DNA of 64,000 bases from Microbacterium saccharophilum. GTDB lineage: Bacteria; Actinomycetota; Actinomycetes; Actinomycetales; Microbacteriaceae. Below the pieces are notes generated by a model that ran no database searches, was not told the origin of the DNA, and worked only from the letters and a program-made list of their open reading frames with translations. The stretch lies in assembly GCF_007992455.1 (NCBI RefSeq), contig NZ_BKAH01000007.1, positions 104,445-168,444 of the forward strand. Reading direction: 5' to 3'. Of this stretch, positions 22,040 through 32,565 are shown in pieces. The translations under genes were made by a program, and so were the position numbers. Each line of letters begins with the position of its first letter. Within the stretch, counting starts at the first letter, position 1.

Positions 22040-22984
22040 GTGCCCGGCATCCATCCCGACATCACGACGGCTTTCGGGGAGACCCCGCTCGTCCGCCTCA
22101 ACGCGCTGACGGAGGGCCTCCACGCGGAGGTCCTCGCGAAGCTCGAGTTCTACAATCCCGGCGCCAGTGTGAAGGACCGCCTCGGCTACGCCCTCGTGGA
22201 GGCCGCGGAGGCCTCCGGCGAGCTCGTGCCCGGCGGCACGATCGTCGAGTCCACGAGCGGCAACACCGGGATCGCCCTCGCGCTGATCGGCGCAGCGCGC
22301 GGCTACCGCGTCATCCTCACGATGCCCGCGTCGATGTCGAAGGAGCGCCGTGCGCTGCTGAAGGCGTACGGCGCGGAACTCGTCCTCACCGACCCCTACA
22401 AGGGGATGACGGAGGCCGTCGAGACCGCGCAGCGGATCGTCGCGGAGACGCCGGGGGCCGTGCTCGCGCGGCAGTTCGAGCACGAGGCGAACGCCGCGAT
22501 CCACCGCGCCACGACGGCGGAGGAGATCTGGCGCGACACCGACGGGCGGGTGGACTGGTTCGTCGCGGGCTCCGGCACCGGCGGCACCGTCACCGGCGTC
22601 GGGCAGGTGCTCAAGGAGCGCAACCCCGACGTCAAGGTCGCCCTCGTCGAGCCGAAGGACTCCCCCGTCCTGACGGAGGGTCGCGCCGGCGGGCACCGCA
22701 TCCAGGGCATCGGGCCGAACTTCGTCCCGGCCGTGCTGGACCGCTCCGTCGTCGACGAGATCTTCGACGTCGAGTTCGACGATGCGATCGAGGTGGCCCG
22801 GAGCCTCGCGACCCGCGAGGGGATCCTCGCGGGGATGTCGGCGGGCGCGGCCGTCCGGGCGGCCCTGCAGATCGCAGCCCGGCCGGAGTCGGCCGGACAG
22901 CGCATCGTCGTGATCGTCCCGGACTCGGGCGAACGGTACCTCTCGACGGCGCTGTACGCGCATCTGCGGGAAGAGGCGTCGTGA
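22040..22984 (+). CDS. Cysteine synthase-like protein, copy 2 (tandem paralogue)
   Basis: 314 residues from a GTG three bases after the stop of copy 1. It is collinear with copy 1 from the first residues ([24 protein letters not shown]) with PLP lysine K45 in ASVKDRLG and an intact TSGNTG site and [10 protein letters not shown]. Substitutions are spread along the length, so the duplication is not recent. It may use a different acceptor (for example O-phosphoserine or thiosulfate) or be expressed under other conditions; nothing visible decides this. Its stop overlaps the cysE GTG by four bases. Confidence 0.9.
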   Translation: MPGIHPDITTAFGETPLVRLNALTEGLHAEVLAKLEFYNPGASVKDRLGYALVEAAEASGELVPGGTIVESTSGNTGIALALIGAARGYRVILTMPASMSKERRALLKAYGAELVLTDPYKGMTEAVETAQRIVAETPGAVLARQFEHEANAAIHRATTAEEIWRDTDGRVDWFVAGSGTGGTVTGVGQVLKERNPDVKVALVEPKDSPVLTEGRAGGHRIQGIGPNFVPAVLDRSVVDEIFDVEFDDAIEVARSLATREGILAGMSAGAAVRAALQIAARPESAGQRIVVIVPDSGERYLSTALYAHLREEAS

Positions 22985-23559
22985 CGCGGATCGGACTGCG
23001 CGCACGGGTCCGCGAGGACCTTGCGGCCGCGAAGCTGCGCGACCCCGCCGCCCGCGGCGGCCTGGAGATCGCGGTGCTGTACTCCGGCGTGCACGCCGTC
23101 TGGGCGTACCGCCTGTCGCACGCGCTGTGGGTGCGGGGTTTCCGCTTCCCCGCCCGCTTCGTGTCGCAGCTGGCCCGTTGGCTCACCGGCATCGAGATCC
23201 ACCCGGGCGCCCGGATCGGGCGGCGCTTCTTCATCGACCACGGCATGGGCGTCGTCATCGGCGAGACCGCCGAGGTCGGCGACGACGTCATGCTCTACCA
23301 CGGGGTCACCCTGGGCGGTCGGACGCGTGCCGCCGGCAAGCGGCATCCGACCCTCGAAGACGGCGTCGCGGTGGGTGCCGGCGCGAAGATCCTCGGCCCC
23401 GTGCGCATCGGTGCGCGCACGGTCGTCGGAGCGAACGCCGTCGTCACGAAGGACGCCCCGGCGGACTCCGTGCTCGTCGGCGTTCCCGCCAAGCCCCGGC
23501 ACCGCGTCGCCGGCGACGACACCCGGGCGCTGCTGACGGCGCCCGAGTACTTCATCTAG
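22981..23559 (+). CDS. cysE: Serine O-acetyltransferase
   Basis: 192 residues, the short actinobacterial form. It acetylates serine with acetyl-CoA to give O-acetylserine for CysK. The left-handed beta-helix (hexapeptide repeat) part includes the signature [18 protein letters not shown] followed by GVTLGG. The catalytic His and Asp lie in that region. GTG start within the GTGA overlap with the second cysteine synthase. The C-terminus ends in PEYFI; an Ile C-terminus is the usual handle by which CysE binds the CysK active site in the cysteine synthase complex. Confidence 0.95.
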   Translation: MTRIGLRARVREDLAAAKLRDPAARGGLEIAVLYSGVHAVWAYRLSHALWVRGFRFPARFVSQLARWLTGIEIHPGARIGRRFFIDHGMGVVIGETAEVGDDVMLYHGVTLGGRTRAAGKRHPTLEDGVAVGAGAKILGPVRIGARTVVGANAVVTKDAPADSVLVGVPAKPRHRVAGDDTRALLTAPEYFI

Positions 23560-23740
23560 CCCTCAACGGCGGATGCCGACAGGCGTTGTGCCTGCTCGGC
23601 TCAGGCGATCGGCCGGGCTCAGGCGGTTTCCGGCGGAATCAGCCTGACGTGGGCTGAATGCCTGACTCCGGGCGACGCGGCATCCGGAACTCATGCAGTC
23701 CGGATCTCTCCAGCACAGCGGATGCCGGCCGGCGGCGCGC
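23560..23740. other. Intergenic region with repeated CAGGC / GCCTG words
   Basis: 181 bases between convergent cysE and the holin-like gene. No gene is supported. The words TCAGGC and GCCTGA (or close forms) occur at least six times in alternating orientation, giving several weak overlapping hairpins such as CAGGC-GTTGT-GCCTG around 23579-23593. It may end transcription from both sides. Confidence 0.5.
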
Positions 23741-24142
23741 TCAGCCGGCGCGGCGCTCGGCGACCTTCTTCTTGAACAGCAGCATCGGCAGCAGCAGGGT
23801 CGCGAGCGCCGTGACGATCCAGACGATCACGGGCGCCAGCACCCGGGCGAGCGCGCCGCTGATCGTGAGTCCCGCGCCGGGGATCAGCGCGACGACGACC
23901 AGCGCGACGAACGTCGAGAGGATGCCGATCCCGCCCAGGAGCACCGGGGCGTTGCGTTGCGCGACACGCGCGAGCCACGGCGCGAGGACGCTCTGCAGGA
24001 CGGCGAAGATCACGATCGCGAGGACGAAGCCCCACCAGTCGCCCCAGTCGATGCGGAACCCATCCAGGATGAGGTCGGCCGCGATGAGGCCGATCGCCGC
24101 CGAGACGAGGAACACCAGCGCCCGCAGCAGGAACATGATCAT
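23741..24142 (-). CDS. Small four-helix membrane protein, holin-like (unknown function)
   Basis: 133 residues with four hydrophobic segments (about 3-25, 36-55, 68-92 and 98-124) and a short basic tail KKKVAERRAG. The pattern resembles the 'phage holin family'/superfamily IV small membrane proteins found on many actinobacterial chromosomes, which are not phage lysis genes. No ribosome site is obvious at the ATG pair near 24142. No linked genes suggest a role. Confidence 0.65.
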   Translation of the reverse strand: MIMFLLRALVFLVSAAIGLIAADLILDGFRIDWGDWWGFVLAIVIFAVLQSVLAPWLARVAQRNAPVLLGGIGILSTFVALVVVALIPGAGLTISGALARVLAPVIVWIVTALATLLLPMLLFKKKVAERRAG

Positions 24143-24387
24143 GGCGCCGAGCGTAGCGGCCCCGGACGCACGTGGGGAGCGGCCTGCGCCGCCATGTCAC
24201 GCTTCCTGCGGGTCGAATGCCGCCGACCCGCCCGTGCCGTGACATGCCACGAGCGGATGTCACAGAGGATGCCGGTGCGCTCGGCGATCACCCGCGGGAG
24301 GTGTGACACACCCCGGAGCGCGGGGCCCCTTCGGGCCGACACACTGCCCCCGGGCGCCGGCATCCGCCGCGTGGTGTCGGCGAGCGG
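24143..24387. repeat. Intergenic cluster of TGTCAC inverted repeats
   Basis: 245 bases with no supported gene. CATGTCACG (24193-24201) and CGTGACATG (24238-24246) are perfect inverted copies enclosing GCGGGTCG (24208-24215) and CGACCCGC (24224-24231), so the two 23-base arms pair except for a symmetrical 6-base internal loop. A further TGTCAC lies at 24258-24263 and a near-palindrome GGTGTGACACACC at 24300-24312. The arrangement could be operators, a structured element or a dispersed repeat. Confidence 0.6.
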
Positions 24388-25467
24388 TCAGGAATCCCCG
24401 CCGAGGGCGGCGAGCTGCGCCTCCTCGTCGGCGGCGATCGCCGACTGGACGATCGGCTCGAGCGCGCCGTCCATGACCTGATCGAGGTTGTACGCCTTGT
24501 ATCCGGTGCGGTGATCCGCGATGCGGTTCTCCGGGAAGTTGTAGGTGCGGATGCGCTCGGACCGGTCCATCCCGCGGATCTGCGAGCGGCGGGCGTCGGA
24601 TGCCGCGGCATCCAGCTCTTCCTGCTGCCTCGCCAGCAGCCGGGCGCGGAGCACGCGCATGCCGGCTTCGCGGTTCTGCAGCTGGCTCTTCTCGTTCTGC
24701 ATCGACACGACGATGCCCGTGGGCACGTGCGTGATGCGCACCGCGGAGTCGGTCGTGTTGACGGACTGACCGCCCGGCCCGGACGAGCGGAAGACGTCGA
24801 TCTTCAGATCGTTGGGGTCGATCTGGATCTCCTCCGGCTCATCTACCTCGGGGAAGACGAGCACGCCGGTCGTGGAGGTGTGGATGCGGCCCTGCGACTC
24901 CGTCGCCGGGACGCGCTGCACGCGGTGCACGCCGCCCTCGTACTTCAGGTGCGCCCAGACGCCCTGCGCCGGGTCGGTCGAGGAGCCCTTGATCGCGACC
25001 TGCACGTCCTTGTAGCCGCCCAGGTCGGACTCGTTGCGCTCCAGCAGCTCGGTCTTCCACCCCTTCGAGGCGGCGTACTGCAGGTACATGCGCAGGAGGT
25101 CCGCGGCGAACAGCGCCGATTCGGCGCCGCCCTCCCCCGCCTTGATCTCCATGATGACGTCGCGGGCGTCGTCGGGGTCGCGCGGGATCAGCAGCCGCCG
25201 CAGGCGTTCCTGCGCGTCGGAGACCGCCTCCTCGAGCGACGGGACCTCGGCGGCGAACGCCTCGTCGTCCTTGGCGAGCTCGCGCGCCGCCTCGAGGTCG
25301 TCGGCCGCCGCCGCCCATGCGTCATGGGCGGCGACGATCCGCGACAGCTCGGCGTAGCGCCGGTTGACGCGCTTGGCGCGCGCGGCGTCGGCGTGCACGG
25401 CCGGGTCGGAGAGTTCCTCCTGAACGGCCTTGTGCTCGGCGATCAGCCCTCGGACGGACTCGAACAC
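24388..25467 (-). CDS. prfA: Peptide chain release factor 1
   Basis: 359 residues. It releases peptides at UAA and UAG. The codon-recognition tripeptide PAT (187-189, in [10 protein letters not shown]) identifies RF1 rather than RF2, and the catalytic GGQ is at 232-234 ([10 protein letters not shown]), the substrate of PrmC. It lies 11 bases after rho on the same strand, so they form one unit. The rpmE gene that normally lies between rho and prfA in mycobacteria is absent. Confidence 0.98.
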   Translation of the reverse strand: MFESVRGLIAEHKAVQEELSDPAVHADAARAKRVNRRYAELSRIVAAHDAWAAAADDLEAARELAKDDEAFAAEVPSLEEAVSDAQERLRRLLIPRDPDDARDVIMEIKAGEGGAESALFAADLLRMYLQYAASKGWKTELLERNESDLGGYKDVQVAIKGSSTDPAQGVWAHLKYEGGVHRVQRVPATESQGRIHTSTTGVLVFPEVDEPEEIQIDPNDLKIDVFRSSGPGGQSVNTTDSAVRITHVPTGIVVSMQNEKSQLQNREAGMRVLRARLLARQQEELDAAASDARRSQIRGMDRSERIRTYNFPENRIADHRTGYKAYNLDQVMDGALEPIVQSAIAADEEAQLAALGGDS

Positions 25468-25478
25468 GACGCCGCCGA

Positions 25479-27530
25479 TCAGCGGATGCTGTTCTCGTGC
25501 CCGTGGCTCGAACCGCCGCCGTGGCCGTCACGAGCGGGCGTCGGAATCGACTTCTGCATCTGCACGAGGAACTCGACGTTGGACTGCGTCTCCTTGAGCT
25601 TGCCGAGCACGACCTCGAGCGCCTGCTGCGGGTCGAGTCCGGCGAGGGCACGACGGAGCTTCCAGGTGATCTTGACCTCATCGGCCGAGAGCAGCATCTC
25701 CTCCCGGCGGGTGCTCGACGCGTTGACGTCGACGGCCGGGAAGATGCGCTTGTCGGCGAGCTGGCGCGAGAGGCGCAGCTCGCTGTTGCCGGTGCCCTTG
25801 AACTCCTCGAAGATGACGTCGTCCATCTTGGAGCCGGTCTCGACGAGCGCCGTGGCGAGGATCGTGAGCGATCCGCCGTTCTCGATGTTGCGTGCCGCGC
25901 CGAAGAACCGCTTGGGCGGGTACAGCGCGGACGCGTCCACGCCGCCGGACAGCACGCGGCCGCTCGTCGGCGCCGAGACGTTGTAGGCACGGCCGAGACG
26001 CGTGATCGAGTCGAGCAGCACGACGACGTCGCGGCCGAGCTCCACGAGGCGCTTGGCTCGCTCGATGGCGAGCTCCGCGACGGTCGTGTGGTCCTCGGCG
26101 GGGCGGTCGAAGGTCGAGGCGATGACCTCGCCCTTGACGGTGCGCTGCATGTCGGTGACCTCTTCGGGCCGCTCGTCGACGAGCACGACCATGAGGTGGA
26201 CCTCGGGGTTGTTCGTCGCGATCGCGTTCGCGATCTGCTGCAGGACGATCGTCTTGCCGGCCTTCGGCGGCGCGACGATGAGGCCGCGCTGGCCCTTGCC
26301 GATGGGGGCGACGAGGTCGATGATGCGCTGCGTCAGCTTCTCCGGGGCGGTCTCCAGGCGGAGGCGGTCCTGCGGGTACAGCGGGGTCAGGTTGCCGAAC
26401 TCGACGCGACCGGCGGCGTCCTCGACGGACAGGCCGTTGACGGCGTCGACCTTGACGAGCGCGTTGTACTTCTGGCGGCTCGACTGCTCGCCCTCGCGCG
26501 GCTGCTTGATCGCGCCGACGACGGCGTCGCCCTTGCGCAGGTTGTACTTCTTGACCTGGCCGAGGGAGACGTACACATCGCTCGGACCGGGCAGGTAGCC
26601 GGTGGTGCGGACGAACGCGTAGTTGTCGAGGACGTCCAGGATGCCGGCGATCGGGATGAGGACGTCATCCTCGCCGATCTCGGTCTCGAACTCGTCGCCC
26701 GGGGTCTGCGTGCGGCGCTTGTTGCGCTGGCGGCCACGGCCCTGGCCCTGCTCGTCGTCGTTGTCGGCGGGGGCCGCCTTCTCCTCCGGCTGAGCGGCGG
26801 GCTGGCTGCCCGCGCCGTTCTGGCCGGCCTGGCCGTTCTCGGCCTTGGCGTTGCGGTTGCGGTTGCGGCTGCGCGAACGGCTGCGGCCGCGGCTGGGCGT
26901 CTCGCCGTCGCCCTGGGCGTCGTTGTCGCCCTGCGCGCCGTCGGTGTTCTCACCGTCGGTGCTGTCGGCCTGCGCGGTCTCGACGTGCGCGGCGGCGGTG
27001 TCGCCCTGCGCGCCGTCGGTGGCCGGCTCAGCCTGCGCGGCGTCGGTCGCGCCGGCGGCCTGCACGGCGGGCTCGGTGTCTCCGGCGGTGCTCTGCTCGG
27101 CGGCGGCGGTCTCGACCGGGGCCTCCGCTGCGGGGGCCTCCGCTGCCGGCGCGTCGTCGGCCGGCGCGTCGGCGGCGGGCGTCTCGGCGACGATGTCGCT
27201 GCTCTTCGCGCGGCGCGGCGCGCGCTTGCGCGGCGCCTTCTTGACGGGTGCTTCCTCTGCGGCGGGTGCCGCCTCGGCCGGCGTCTCGTCGGCGGGTGCC
27301 TGCTCGAGTGCCGGGGCGTCGGCGGCGGGCGCCTCGTCGGCGGCGGGCGCCTCGGTCGGCGCCTCCTCCGCGGCGGCGTCCTCGGCGGGGGCCGCGGCGG
27401 CCTCATCGGCGGGCGCCTGGGCGGCCTCAGCGGCAGGCGCGGCGGTGTCGGCCGCGGCGTCGAGGCCGGGCTGCTCGGCGTCGTTCAGCACGGGGGCGTC
27501 AGTGTTCTGGATCTCGGAGAGGGACTCCAC
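25479..27530 (-). CDS. rho: Transcription termination factor Rho with long low-complexity N-terminus
   Basis: 683 residues from the GTG at 27530, which has AGGAG seven bases upstream. Residues 1-210 are Ala/Glu/Pro/Asp-rich repeats, interrupted by a basic patch [13 protein letters not shown] (97-109); 213-235 is an Arg/Ser/Asn-rich RNA-binding-like tract; 260-275 is a second basic tract. The conserved core begins near 287 with the cold-shock RNA-binding domain, then Walker A PPKAGKT (421-427), [11 protein letters not shown] and the Q/R loops. No clear N-terminal Rho_N helical module (the usual LPELR-type segment) is visible ahead of the insert. It uses ATP to unwind and release transcripts. 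It is downstream of thrB with a 153-base gap. Confidence 0.96.
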   Translation of the reverse strand: MESLSEIQNTDAPVLNDAEQPGLDAAADTAAPAAEAAQAPADEAAAAPAEDAAAEEAPTEAPAADEAPAADAPALEQAPADETPAEAAPAAEEAPVKKAPRKRAPRRAKSSDIVAETPAADAPADDAPAAEAPAAEAPVETAAAEQSTAGDTEPAVQAAGATDAAQAEPATDGAQGDTAAAHVETAQADSTDGENTDGAQGDNDAQGDGETPSRGRSRSRSRNRNRNAKAENGQAGQNGAGSQPAAQPEEKAAPADNDDEQGQGRGRQRNKRRTQTPGDEFETEIGEDDVLIPIAGILDVLDNYAFVRTTGYLPGPSDVYVSLGQVKKYNLRKGDAVVGAIKQPREGEQSSRQKYNALVKVDAVNGLSVEDAAGRVEFGNLTPLYPQDRLRLETAPEKLTQRIIDLVAPIGKGQRGLIVAPPKAGKTIVLQQIANAIATNNPEVHLMVVLVDERPEEVTDMQRTVKGEVIASTFDRPAEDHTTVAELAIERAKRLVELGRDVVVLLDSITRLGRAYNVSAPTSGRVLSGGVDASALYPPKRFFGAARNIENGGSLTILATALVETGSKMDDVIFEEFKGTGNSELRLSRQLADKRIFPAVDVNASSTRREEMLLSADEVKITWKLRRALAGLDPQQALEVVLGKLKETQSNVEFLVQMQKSIPTPARDGHGGGSSHGHENSIR

Positions 27531-27683
27531 GAGTACTCCTTCGTAAGGGGAAAGGTCCGAACCGCTCGGCATCCGGTCAGAGACAGGAGCCGACCCGACC
27601 CACATGAACGTCCGTAGCCGCAGAGGACAGCGGGCGCCGATCGGGGTTGCGCGGTGGTTCGCAGATTGCGACGGAGGTCAGAT

Positions 27684-28640
27684 TCACGGGTGACCCGTGG
27701 AACCCTCCGTATGGTCCCTCACTGTACCACCCTTGACGTCGACGGCCAGCATGAGCGCCTCCCACGGAGTGTCCGACGCGGAGGCCGCGATCTCAGCCGC
27801 CGCAAGGCGCTGGCCGGGGCCGTCGGCGAGCACGAGGACACTGGGTCCGGCGCCGGAGACGACGGCGGCGAAGCCCTCGGCACGCAGGGTCCGGACGAGG
27901 GCGTCGGTGGGCGGCATCGCCTGCGCCCGGTAGGACTGGTGGAGCTTGTCCTCGGTCGCGGCGAGCAGCAGCTCGGGGCTCTGCGTGAGCGCCGCGATCA
28001 GCAGCGCCGAGCGCGAGACGTTGAAGACGGCGTCCTCGCGGGTCACCTGCAGCGGCGCCAGGCCACGGGCGACCGAGGTCGACATCGTGAAGTCCGGGAC
28101 GAACACGACCGGTGAGACACCGCGGTGCACGAGCAGCTTCTTGTGCTGCGGGCCGTCGGCATCCAGCCAGGCGATCGTGAGGCCGCCGAACAGCGCCGGT
28201 GCGACGTTGTCGGGGTGCCCCTCGAGCTCCGTCGCGAGGCGCAGCAGCGTCGCGTCGTCGAGGTCGACGTCGCCCGCGAGCAGGCCCTTCGCCGCGAGCA
28301 GACCGGCGACGACGGCGGCACCGGAGGAGCCCATCCCCCGGCCGTGCGGGATCGTGTTGCGCGCGGACAGGTGGATGCCGGGCATCTCCCGGCCGCACGC
28401 GGCGAACGCGTACGCCATCGACCGCACGACGAGGTGCGAGGCGTCCGTGGGGACGTCCTCCGCCCCCTCGCCGGTCACGGTGATCTCCACGCCCGGTCCG
28501 TCGAGGGTCGTGACGGTGAGCTCGTCGTAGACGCTCAGGGCGAGCCCGAGCGTGTCGAACCCGGGGCCGAGGTTCGCGCTCGTGGCGGGAACCCGGACGG
28601 CGACGGCACGTCCGGCGTCCACCGGCCGCGAAGCGTTCAT
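27684..28640 (-). CDS. thrB: Homoserine kinase
   Basis: 318 residues, GHMP kinase family. It phosphorylates homoserine for ThrC. Motif 1 [18 protein letters not shown] is near the N-terminus, motif 2 [13 protein letters not shown] is the phosphate-binding loop, and motif 3 [10 protein letters not shown] is near the C-terminus. The start ATG overlaps the thrC stop (ATGA). It is the last gene of lysA-hom-thrC-thrB. Confidence 0.97.
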   Translation of the reverse strand: MNASRPVDAGRAVAVRVPATSANLGPGFDTLGLALSVYDELTVTTLDGPGVEITVTGEGAEDVPTDASHLVVRSMAYAFAACGREMPGIHLSARNTIPHGRGMGSSGAAVVAGLLAAKGLLAGDVDLDDATLLRLATELEGHPDNVAPALFGGLTIAWLDADGPQHKKLLVHRGVSPVVFVPDFTMSTSVARGLAPLQVTREDAVFNVSRSALLIAALTQSPELLLAATEDKLHQSYRAQAMPPTDALVRTLRAEGFAAVVSGAGPSVLVLADGPGQRLAAAEIAASASDTPWEALMLAVDVKGGTVRDHTEGSTGHP

Positions 28641-29725
28641 CCCGCCGCCTGGACGGGCGCCAGGTCCAGGACCGAGGCGACCTCGCTCGTCGTCGCATCC
28701 ACGACGACGGGCTCGACGGACGAGCCGTCGGCGTTGCGGAGGGCCCACTGCGGGTCCTTCAGGCCATGACCGGTGACGGTCAGGACGACCTTGGCGCCGG
28801 CCGGGATGACGCCGGCCTCGGCGCGGTCCAGGAGCCCGGCGACGCTGATCGCCGAGGCGGGCTCGACGAAGATCCCGACCGTGGAGCTCAGGAGCTTCTG
28901 CGCCGCGAGGATGCGCTCGTCGTCGATCGCGCCGAACCAGCCCTGCGTCGCGTCGCGCGCCTCGAGGGCGAGCTCCCACGAGGCCGGGTTGCCGATGCGG
29001 ATCGCGGAGGCGACCGTCTCGGGGTTCTTCACGACCTCGCCGCGCACGAGCGGCGCGGAACCCTCGGCCTGCAGGCCGAACATGCGTGGGACGCGCGTGG
29101 AGACGCCGCGGGCGACCTCCTCGCGGTAGCCGCGCGAGTAGGCGGTGTAGTTGCCGGCGTTGCCGACCGGGATGAAATGGAAGTCCGGGGCGTCACCGAG
29201 CTGCTCGACGACCTCGTACGCGGCGGTCTTCTGGCCCTCGATGCGGTCGGGGTTGACCGAGTTGACCAGGTGCACGGGGTAGTTGTCGGCGAGCTCGCGC
29301 GCGATCTCGAGGCAGTCGTCGAAATTGCCGCGGATCTGGATGAGCGTGCCGCCGTGCGCGACGGCCTGGCTGAGCTTGCCCATCGCGATCTTGCCCTCCG
29401 GCACGAGCACGGCGGCCGTGATGCCGGCGTGCGCCGCGTAGGCCGCTGCGGAGGCCGACGTGTTGCCGGTCGACGCGCAGATGACGGCCTTCGCGCCGTG
29501 CTCGACGGCGCGCGACAGGGCCACGGTCATGCCGCGGTCCTTGAAGGAGCCCGTGGGGTTCATGCCCTCGAACTTCACGTAGACGTCCGCGCCGGTCATC
29601 CGCGACAGCGACGCCGCGGGGATGAGCGGCGTGCCGCCCTCACCCAGCGTCACGACGGTGGAGGCGTCGGTCACGCCGAGCCGGTCGGCGTATTCGCGCA
29701 TCACTCCGCGCCAGAGGTGTGCCAT
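28637..29725 (-). CDS. thrC: Threonine synthase
   Basis: 362 residues, the short class. PLP-dependent conversion of O-phosphohomoserine to threonine. The Schiff-base lysine is K62 in [24 protein letters not shown] is the PLP-phosphate and substrate segment, and [11 protein letters not shown] the second phosphate loop. It starts one base after the hom stop and overlaps thrB by four bases, so the last three steps to threonine are translationally coupled. Confidence 0.97.
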   Translation of the reverse strand: MAHLWRGVMREYADRLGVTDASTVVTLGEGGTPLIPAASLSRMTGADVYVKFEGMNPTGSFKDRGMTVALSRAVEHGAKAVICASTGNTSASAAAYAAHAGITAAVLVPEGKIAMGKLSQAVAHGGTLIQIRGNFDDCLEIARELADNYPVHLVNSVNPDRIEGQKTAAYEVVEQLGDAPDFHFIPVGNAGNYTAYSRGYREEVARGVSTRVPRMFGLQAEGSAPLVRGEVVKNPETVASAIRIGNPASWELALEARDATQGWFGAIDDERILAAQKLLSSTVGIFVEPASAISVAGLLDRAEAGVIPAGAKVVLTVTGHGLKDPQWALRNADGSSVEPVVVDATTSEVASVLDLAPVQAAG

Positions 29726-29726
29726 G

Positions 29727-31040
29727 TCAGTTCCCTTCCACGCGCAGGACGGAGACGACGCGCTCGACGACGCCGCTCGCGGCGAGCCGATCCACGGTCT
29801 CGCTCAGGTCCTGCTCGACGGCCTTGTGTGTTCCGATGACGATCCGGGCGACGCCCGGCTCCCCGTTGCTCTCCCGGATGACGGTCTGCTCGACGGTCGC
29901 GATGGAGACGCGGCCCTCGCTCAGGATGCCGGCGACGGTCGCGAGCACGCCCGGCTCGTCGTCGACCTCCAGGGTGATCTGGTAGCGCGTCGTGACCCGG
30001 CCGATCGGGACGACGGGCAGGTTCGCGCGGGTGGACTCCCCCACACCCACGCCGCCGGCGATGTGGCGGCGCGCGGCGGAGACGATGTCGCCCAGGACGG
30101 CGGACGCGGTCTGCACGCCGCCGGCGCCGGCGCCGTAGAACATGAGGTCTCCGGCGGCCTCGGCCTGCACGAAGACGGCGTTGTTGGCGCCGTGGACGCT
30201 CGCGAGCGGGTGCTCGCGCGGGATGAGGGCCGGGTAGACGCGGACGGAGATCGACTCGCCGTCCGCGCCGGTGAGGCGCTCGCACACCGCGAGGAGCTTG
30301 ATGACGTAGCCGGCGTGCCGCGCGGCATCCATCATCTGCTTGTCGACGGAGGTGATGCCCTCGCGGTGCACGCCGTCGAGCGGCACGGCGGTGTGGAAGG
30401 CGAGGCTCGCGAGGATCGCGGCCTTCTGCGCCGCGTCGTAACCCTCGACGTCGGCCGTCGGGTCGGCCTCGGCGTAGCCGAGGGCCTGGGCGTCGGCGAG
30501 GACGTCGGAGAACTCCGACCCCTCCCGGTCCATGCGGTCGAGGATGTAGTTGGTGGTGCCGTTGACGATCCCCATGATGCGCTGCACCCGGTCGCCGGCG
30601 AGGGAGTCGCGCAGCGGCCGGATGATGGGGATGGCGCCGGCGGCCGCGGCCTCGTAGTACACCGACGCGCCGACCTGGTCGGCGGCCTCGAAGATCTCCG
30701 GGCCGTGCGTGGCGAGGAGGGCCTTGTTGGCCGTGACGACGTCGGCGCCGGAGTTGATGGCCGCGAGGATGTGGGTGCGGGCCGGCTCGATGCCGCCCAT
30801 CAGCTCGATGACGATGTCGGCGCCGACGATGAGCGGCTCCGGGTCGGTCGTCAGCAGCTCGCGCGGCAGGTCGGTGTCGCGCGGCGCGTCGAGGTCGCGC
30901 ACCGCGATGCCGACGAGGTCCAGAGCGGCGCCGGCGCGGTCCGCCAGCTCGTCTCCGTGCTTGCGGAGGAGCGCGGCGACCTGGGAGCCGACGGCGCCGG
31001 CACCCAGCAGAGCCACGCGGAGGCGGCGGTATTCGGTCAT
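29727..31040 (-). CDS. hom: Homoserine dehydrogenase
   Basis: 437 residues. NAD(P)-dependent reduction of aspartate semialdehyde to homoserine. The Rossmann motif is [11 protein letters not shown], the catalytic domain has [11 protein letters not shown] and [15 protein letters not shown], and a C-terminal ACT domain begins near [19 protein letters not shown], expected to give threonine feedback control. The ATG at 31040 overlaps the lysA stop (ATGA). Confidence 0.97.
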   Translation of the reverse strand: MTEYRRLRVALLGAGAVGSQVAALLRKHGDELADRAGAALDLVGIAVRDLDAPRDTDLPRELLTTDPEPLIVGADIVIELMGGIEPARTHILAAINSGADVVTANKALLATHGPEIFEAADQVGASVYYEAAAAGAIPIIRPLRDSLAGDRVQRIMGIVNGTTNYILDRMDREGSEFSDVLADAQALGYAEADPTADVEGYDAAQKAAILASLAFHTAVPLDGVHREGITSVDKQMMDAARHAGYVIKLLAVCERLTGADGESISVRVYPALIPREHPLASVHGANNAVFVQAEAAGDLMFYGAGAGGVQTASAVLGDIVSAARRHIAGGVGVGESTRANLPVVPIGRVTTRYQITLEVDDEPGVLATVAGILSEGRVSIATVEQTVIRESNGEPGVARIVIGTHKAVEQDLSETVDRLAASGVVERVVSVLRVEGN

Positions 31041-32449
31041 TCGGTTCCCTCGGTCAGGCGGATCCCGGCGTCGCGCGCCAGCAGGTCGTCGATGGTCTCG
31101 CCACGCACGATGACGCGCGCCCGGCCGCCGGCGAGGGCGATCACGGGCGGACGGGGCACGTAGTTGTAGTTGCTCGCGAGCGAGAAGCAGTAGGCACCGG
31201 TGGCGGGCACCGCGACGAGGTCCCCCGGGGCGACATCGCCCGGCAGGTACTCGGCATCCACGACGATGTCGCCGGATTCGCAGTGCCGTCCGACGATGCG
31301 GACGAGGGCGGGGGCCGCGTCGCTCGCGCGCGACGCGATGCGGGCGGAGTAGTCCGCGCCGTACAGGGCGGGGCGGGGGTTGTCGCTCATCCCCCCGTCG
31401 ACGCTCACGTACACGCGCTCGAGGTCGTCCGAGACGCGCACGGGCTTGACGGTGCCGACCTCGTACAGCGTGACGCCGGCACGGCCGACGATGCTCCGTC
31501 CAGGTTCGAACGCGAGGGTCGGCACCGGGATGCCGTGCTGCGCGCACTGCGCGGCGACGGCGTCGACGATCCCGGCGGCGAGCTCCGCGATCGGGGTCGG
31601 GTCGTCGGCGGTCGTGTAGGCGATGCCGAACCCGCCGCCGAGGTTCAGGAGCGGCACGTCGCCGCCCGCGAGAAGCTCGGCGTGCACCTCGACGAGCCGG
31701 GCCGCGGACTCCGCGAAGCCCGCGGTGCCGAAGATCTGCGAGCCGATGTGGCAGTGCAGGCCGAGGAAGCGCAGCGAGGGCAGGGCGCGGATGCGGGCGA
31801 CGGCGGCGGGTGCGGCCTCCAGCGCGAAGCCGAACTTCTGGTCCTCGTGCGCCGTGGCGAGGAAGTCGTGGGTCTCGGCGTGCACGCCGCTGTTGACGCG
31901 CACCAGCACGCTCTGCACGACGCCGTGCCGCTCCGCGACGGCGGCGAGCCGCTCGATCTCGAGGGGACTGTCGACGATGACCGAGCCCACGCCGACGGTG
32001 ACGGCGCGCTCCAGTTCGGCGACGGACTTGTTGTTGCCGTGCAGCCCGATCCGCGCGGGGTCGGCGCCGGCGGCGAGGGCGACGGCCAGCTCTCCCCCGG
32101 TGGCGACGTCGACGGCGAGACCCTCGGCCGTGACCCAGCGGACCACCTCGGTGCTCAGGAACGCCTTTCCGGCGTAGTAGACGCGTGCCTGCGCGCCGTG
32201 CCGCGCGGCCGCGGCCGCGAACGCCTCGCGGACCTCGCGGGCACGCGCACGCACCTCGTCCTCGTCCAGGACGTACAGCGGGGTGCCGAACTGTGCGCGC
32301 AGCGTCGTGGCGGGGATGCCGGAGAGGGTGAGCACGCCGTCCCGGTCGCGGCGGGATCCCGCGGGCCACACCTCGGGGGCCAGAGCGTTCGCATCCGCCG
32401 GCACGGCAAGCCACTCCGGGACGAGCGGGCGGGCGGGCGACGCGGACAC
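31037..32449 (-). CDS. lysA: Diaminopimelate decarboxylase
   Basis: 470 residues from the GTG at 32449 (alternative GTG at 32458). It makes L-lysine from meso-diaminopimelate. The PLP lysine is K95 in VYYAGKAFLS; HCHIGSQI and GRHCESGD (active-site Cys) are conserved, as is the C-terminal GAYCFSLASNYN. First gene of the lysA-hom-thrC-thrB unit. A TAGACT box at 32514-32519 would give a leader of about 58 bases. The start is chosen from a GGTGAT site and family N-terminus; the alternative adds three residues. Confidence 0.96.
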   Translation of the reverse strand: MSASPARPLVPEWLAVPADANALAPEVWPAGSRRDRDGVLTLSGIPATTLRAQFGTPLYVLDEDEVRARAREVREAFAAAAARHGAQARVYYAGKAFLSTEVVRWVTAEGLAVDVATGGELAVALAAGADPARIGLHGNNKSVAELERAVTVGVGSVIVDSPLEIERLAAVAERHGVVQSVLVRVNSGVHAETHDFLATAHEDQKFGFALEAAPAAVARIRALPSLRFLGLHCHIGSQIFGTAGFAESAARLVEVHAELLAGGDVPLLNLGGGFGIAYTTADDPTPIAELAAGIVDAVAAQCAQHGIPVPTLAFEPGRSIVGRAGVTLYEVGTVKPVRVSDDLERVYVSVDGGMSDNPRPALYGADYSARIASRASDAAPALVRIVGRHCESGDIVVDAEYLPGDVAPGDLVAVPATGAYCFSLASNYNYVPRPPVIALAGGRARVIVRGETIDDLLARDAGIRLTEGTE

Positions 32450-32513
32450 GGGGATCACCAATCGGGCGGGAACGGGCCTGCGGGCGGTGTCATCACGCTC
32501 CGGCAGTCCTTGC

Positions 32514-32519
32514 AGTCTA
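32514..32519 (-). promoter_or_regulatory. -10 box of the lysA-hom-thrC-thrB promoter
   Basis: TAGACT on the minus strand in the 116-base gap between the LmeA-like gene and lysA. The -35 region is GC-rich and unrecognisable. Confidence 0.4.
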
Positions 32520-32565
32520 GGGCACGGGGCATGGCGGGCCCGTCGGTGTGACGAGCGCCGGACGC

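Noticed and set aside
23741..24142. Prophage remnant because of a holin-like protein
   Set aside because: No phage structural, integrase or lysin genes nearby; such small membrane proteins are common on chromosomes.
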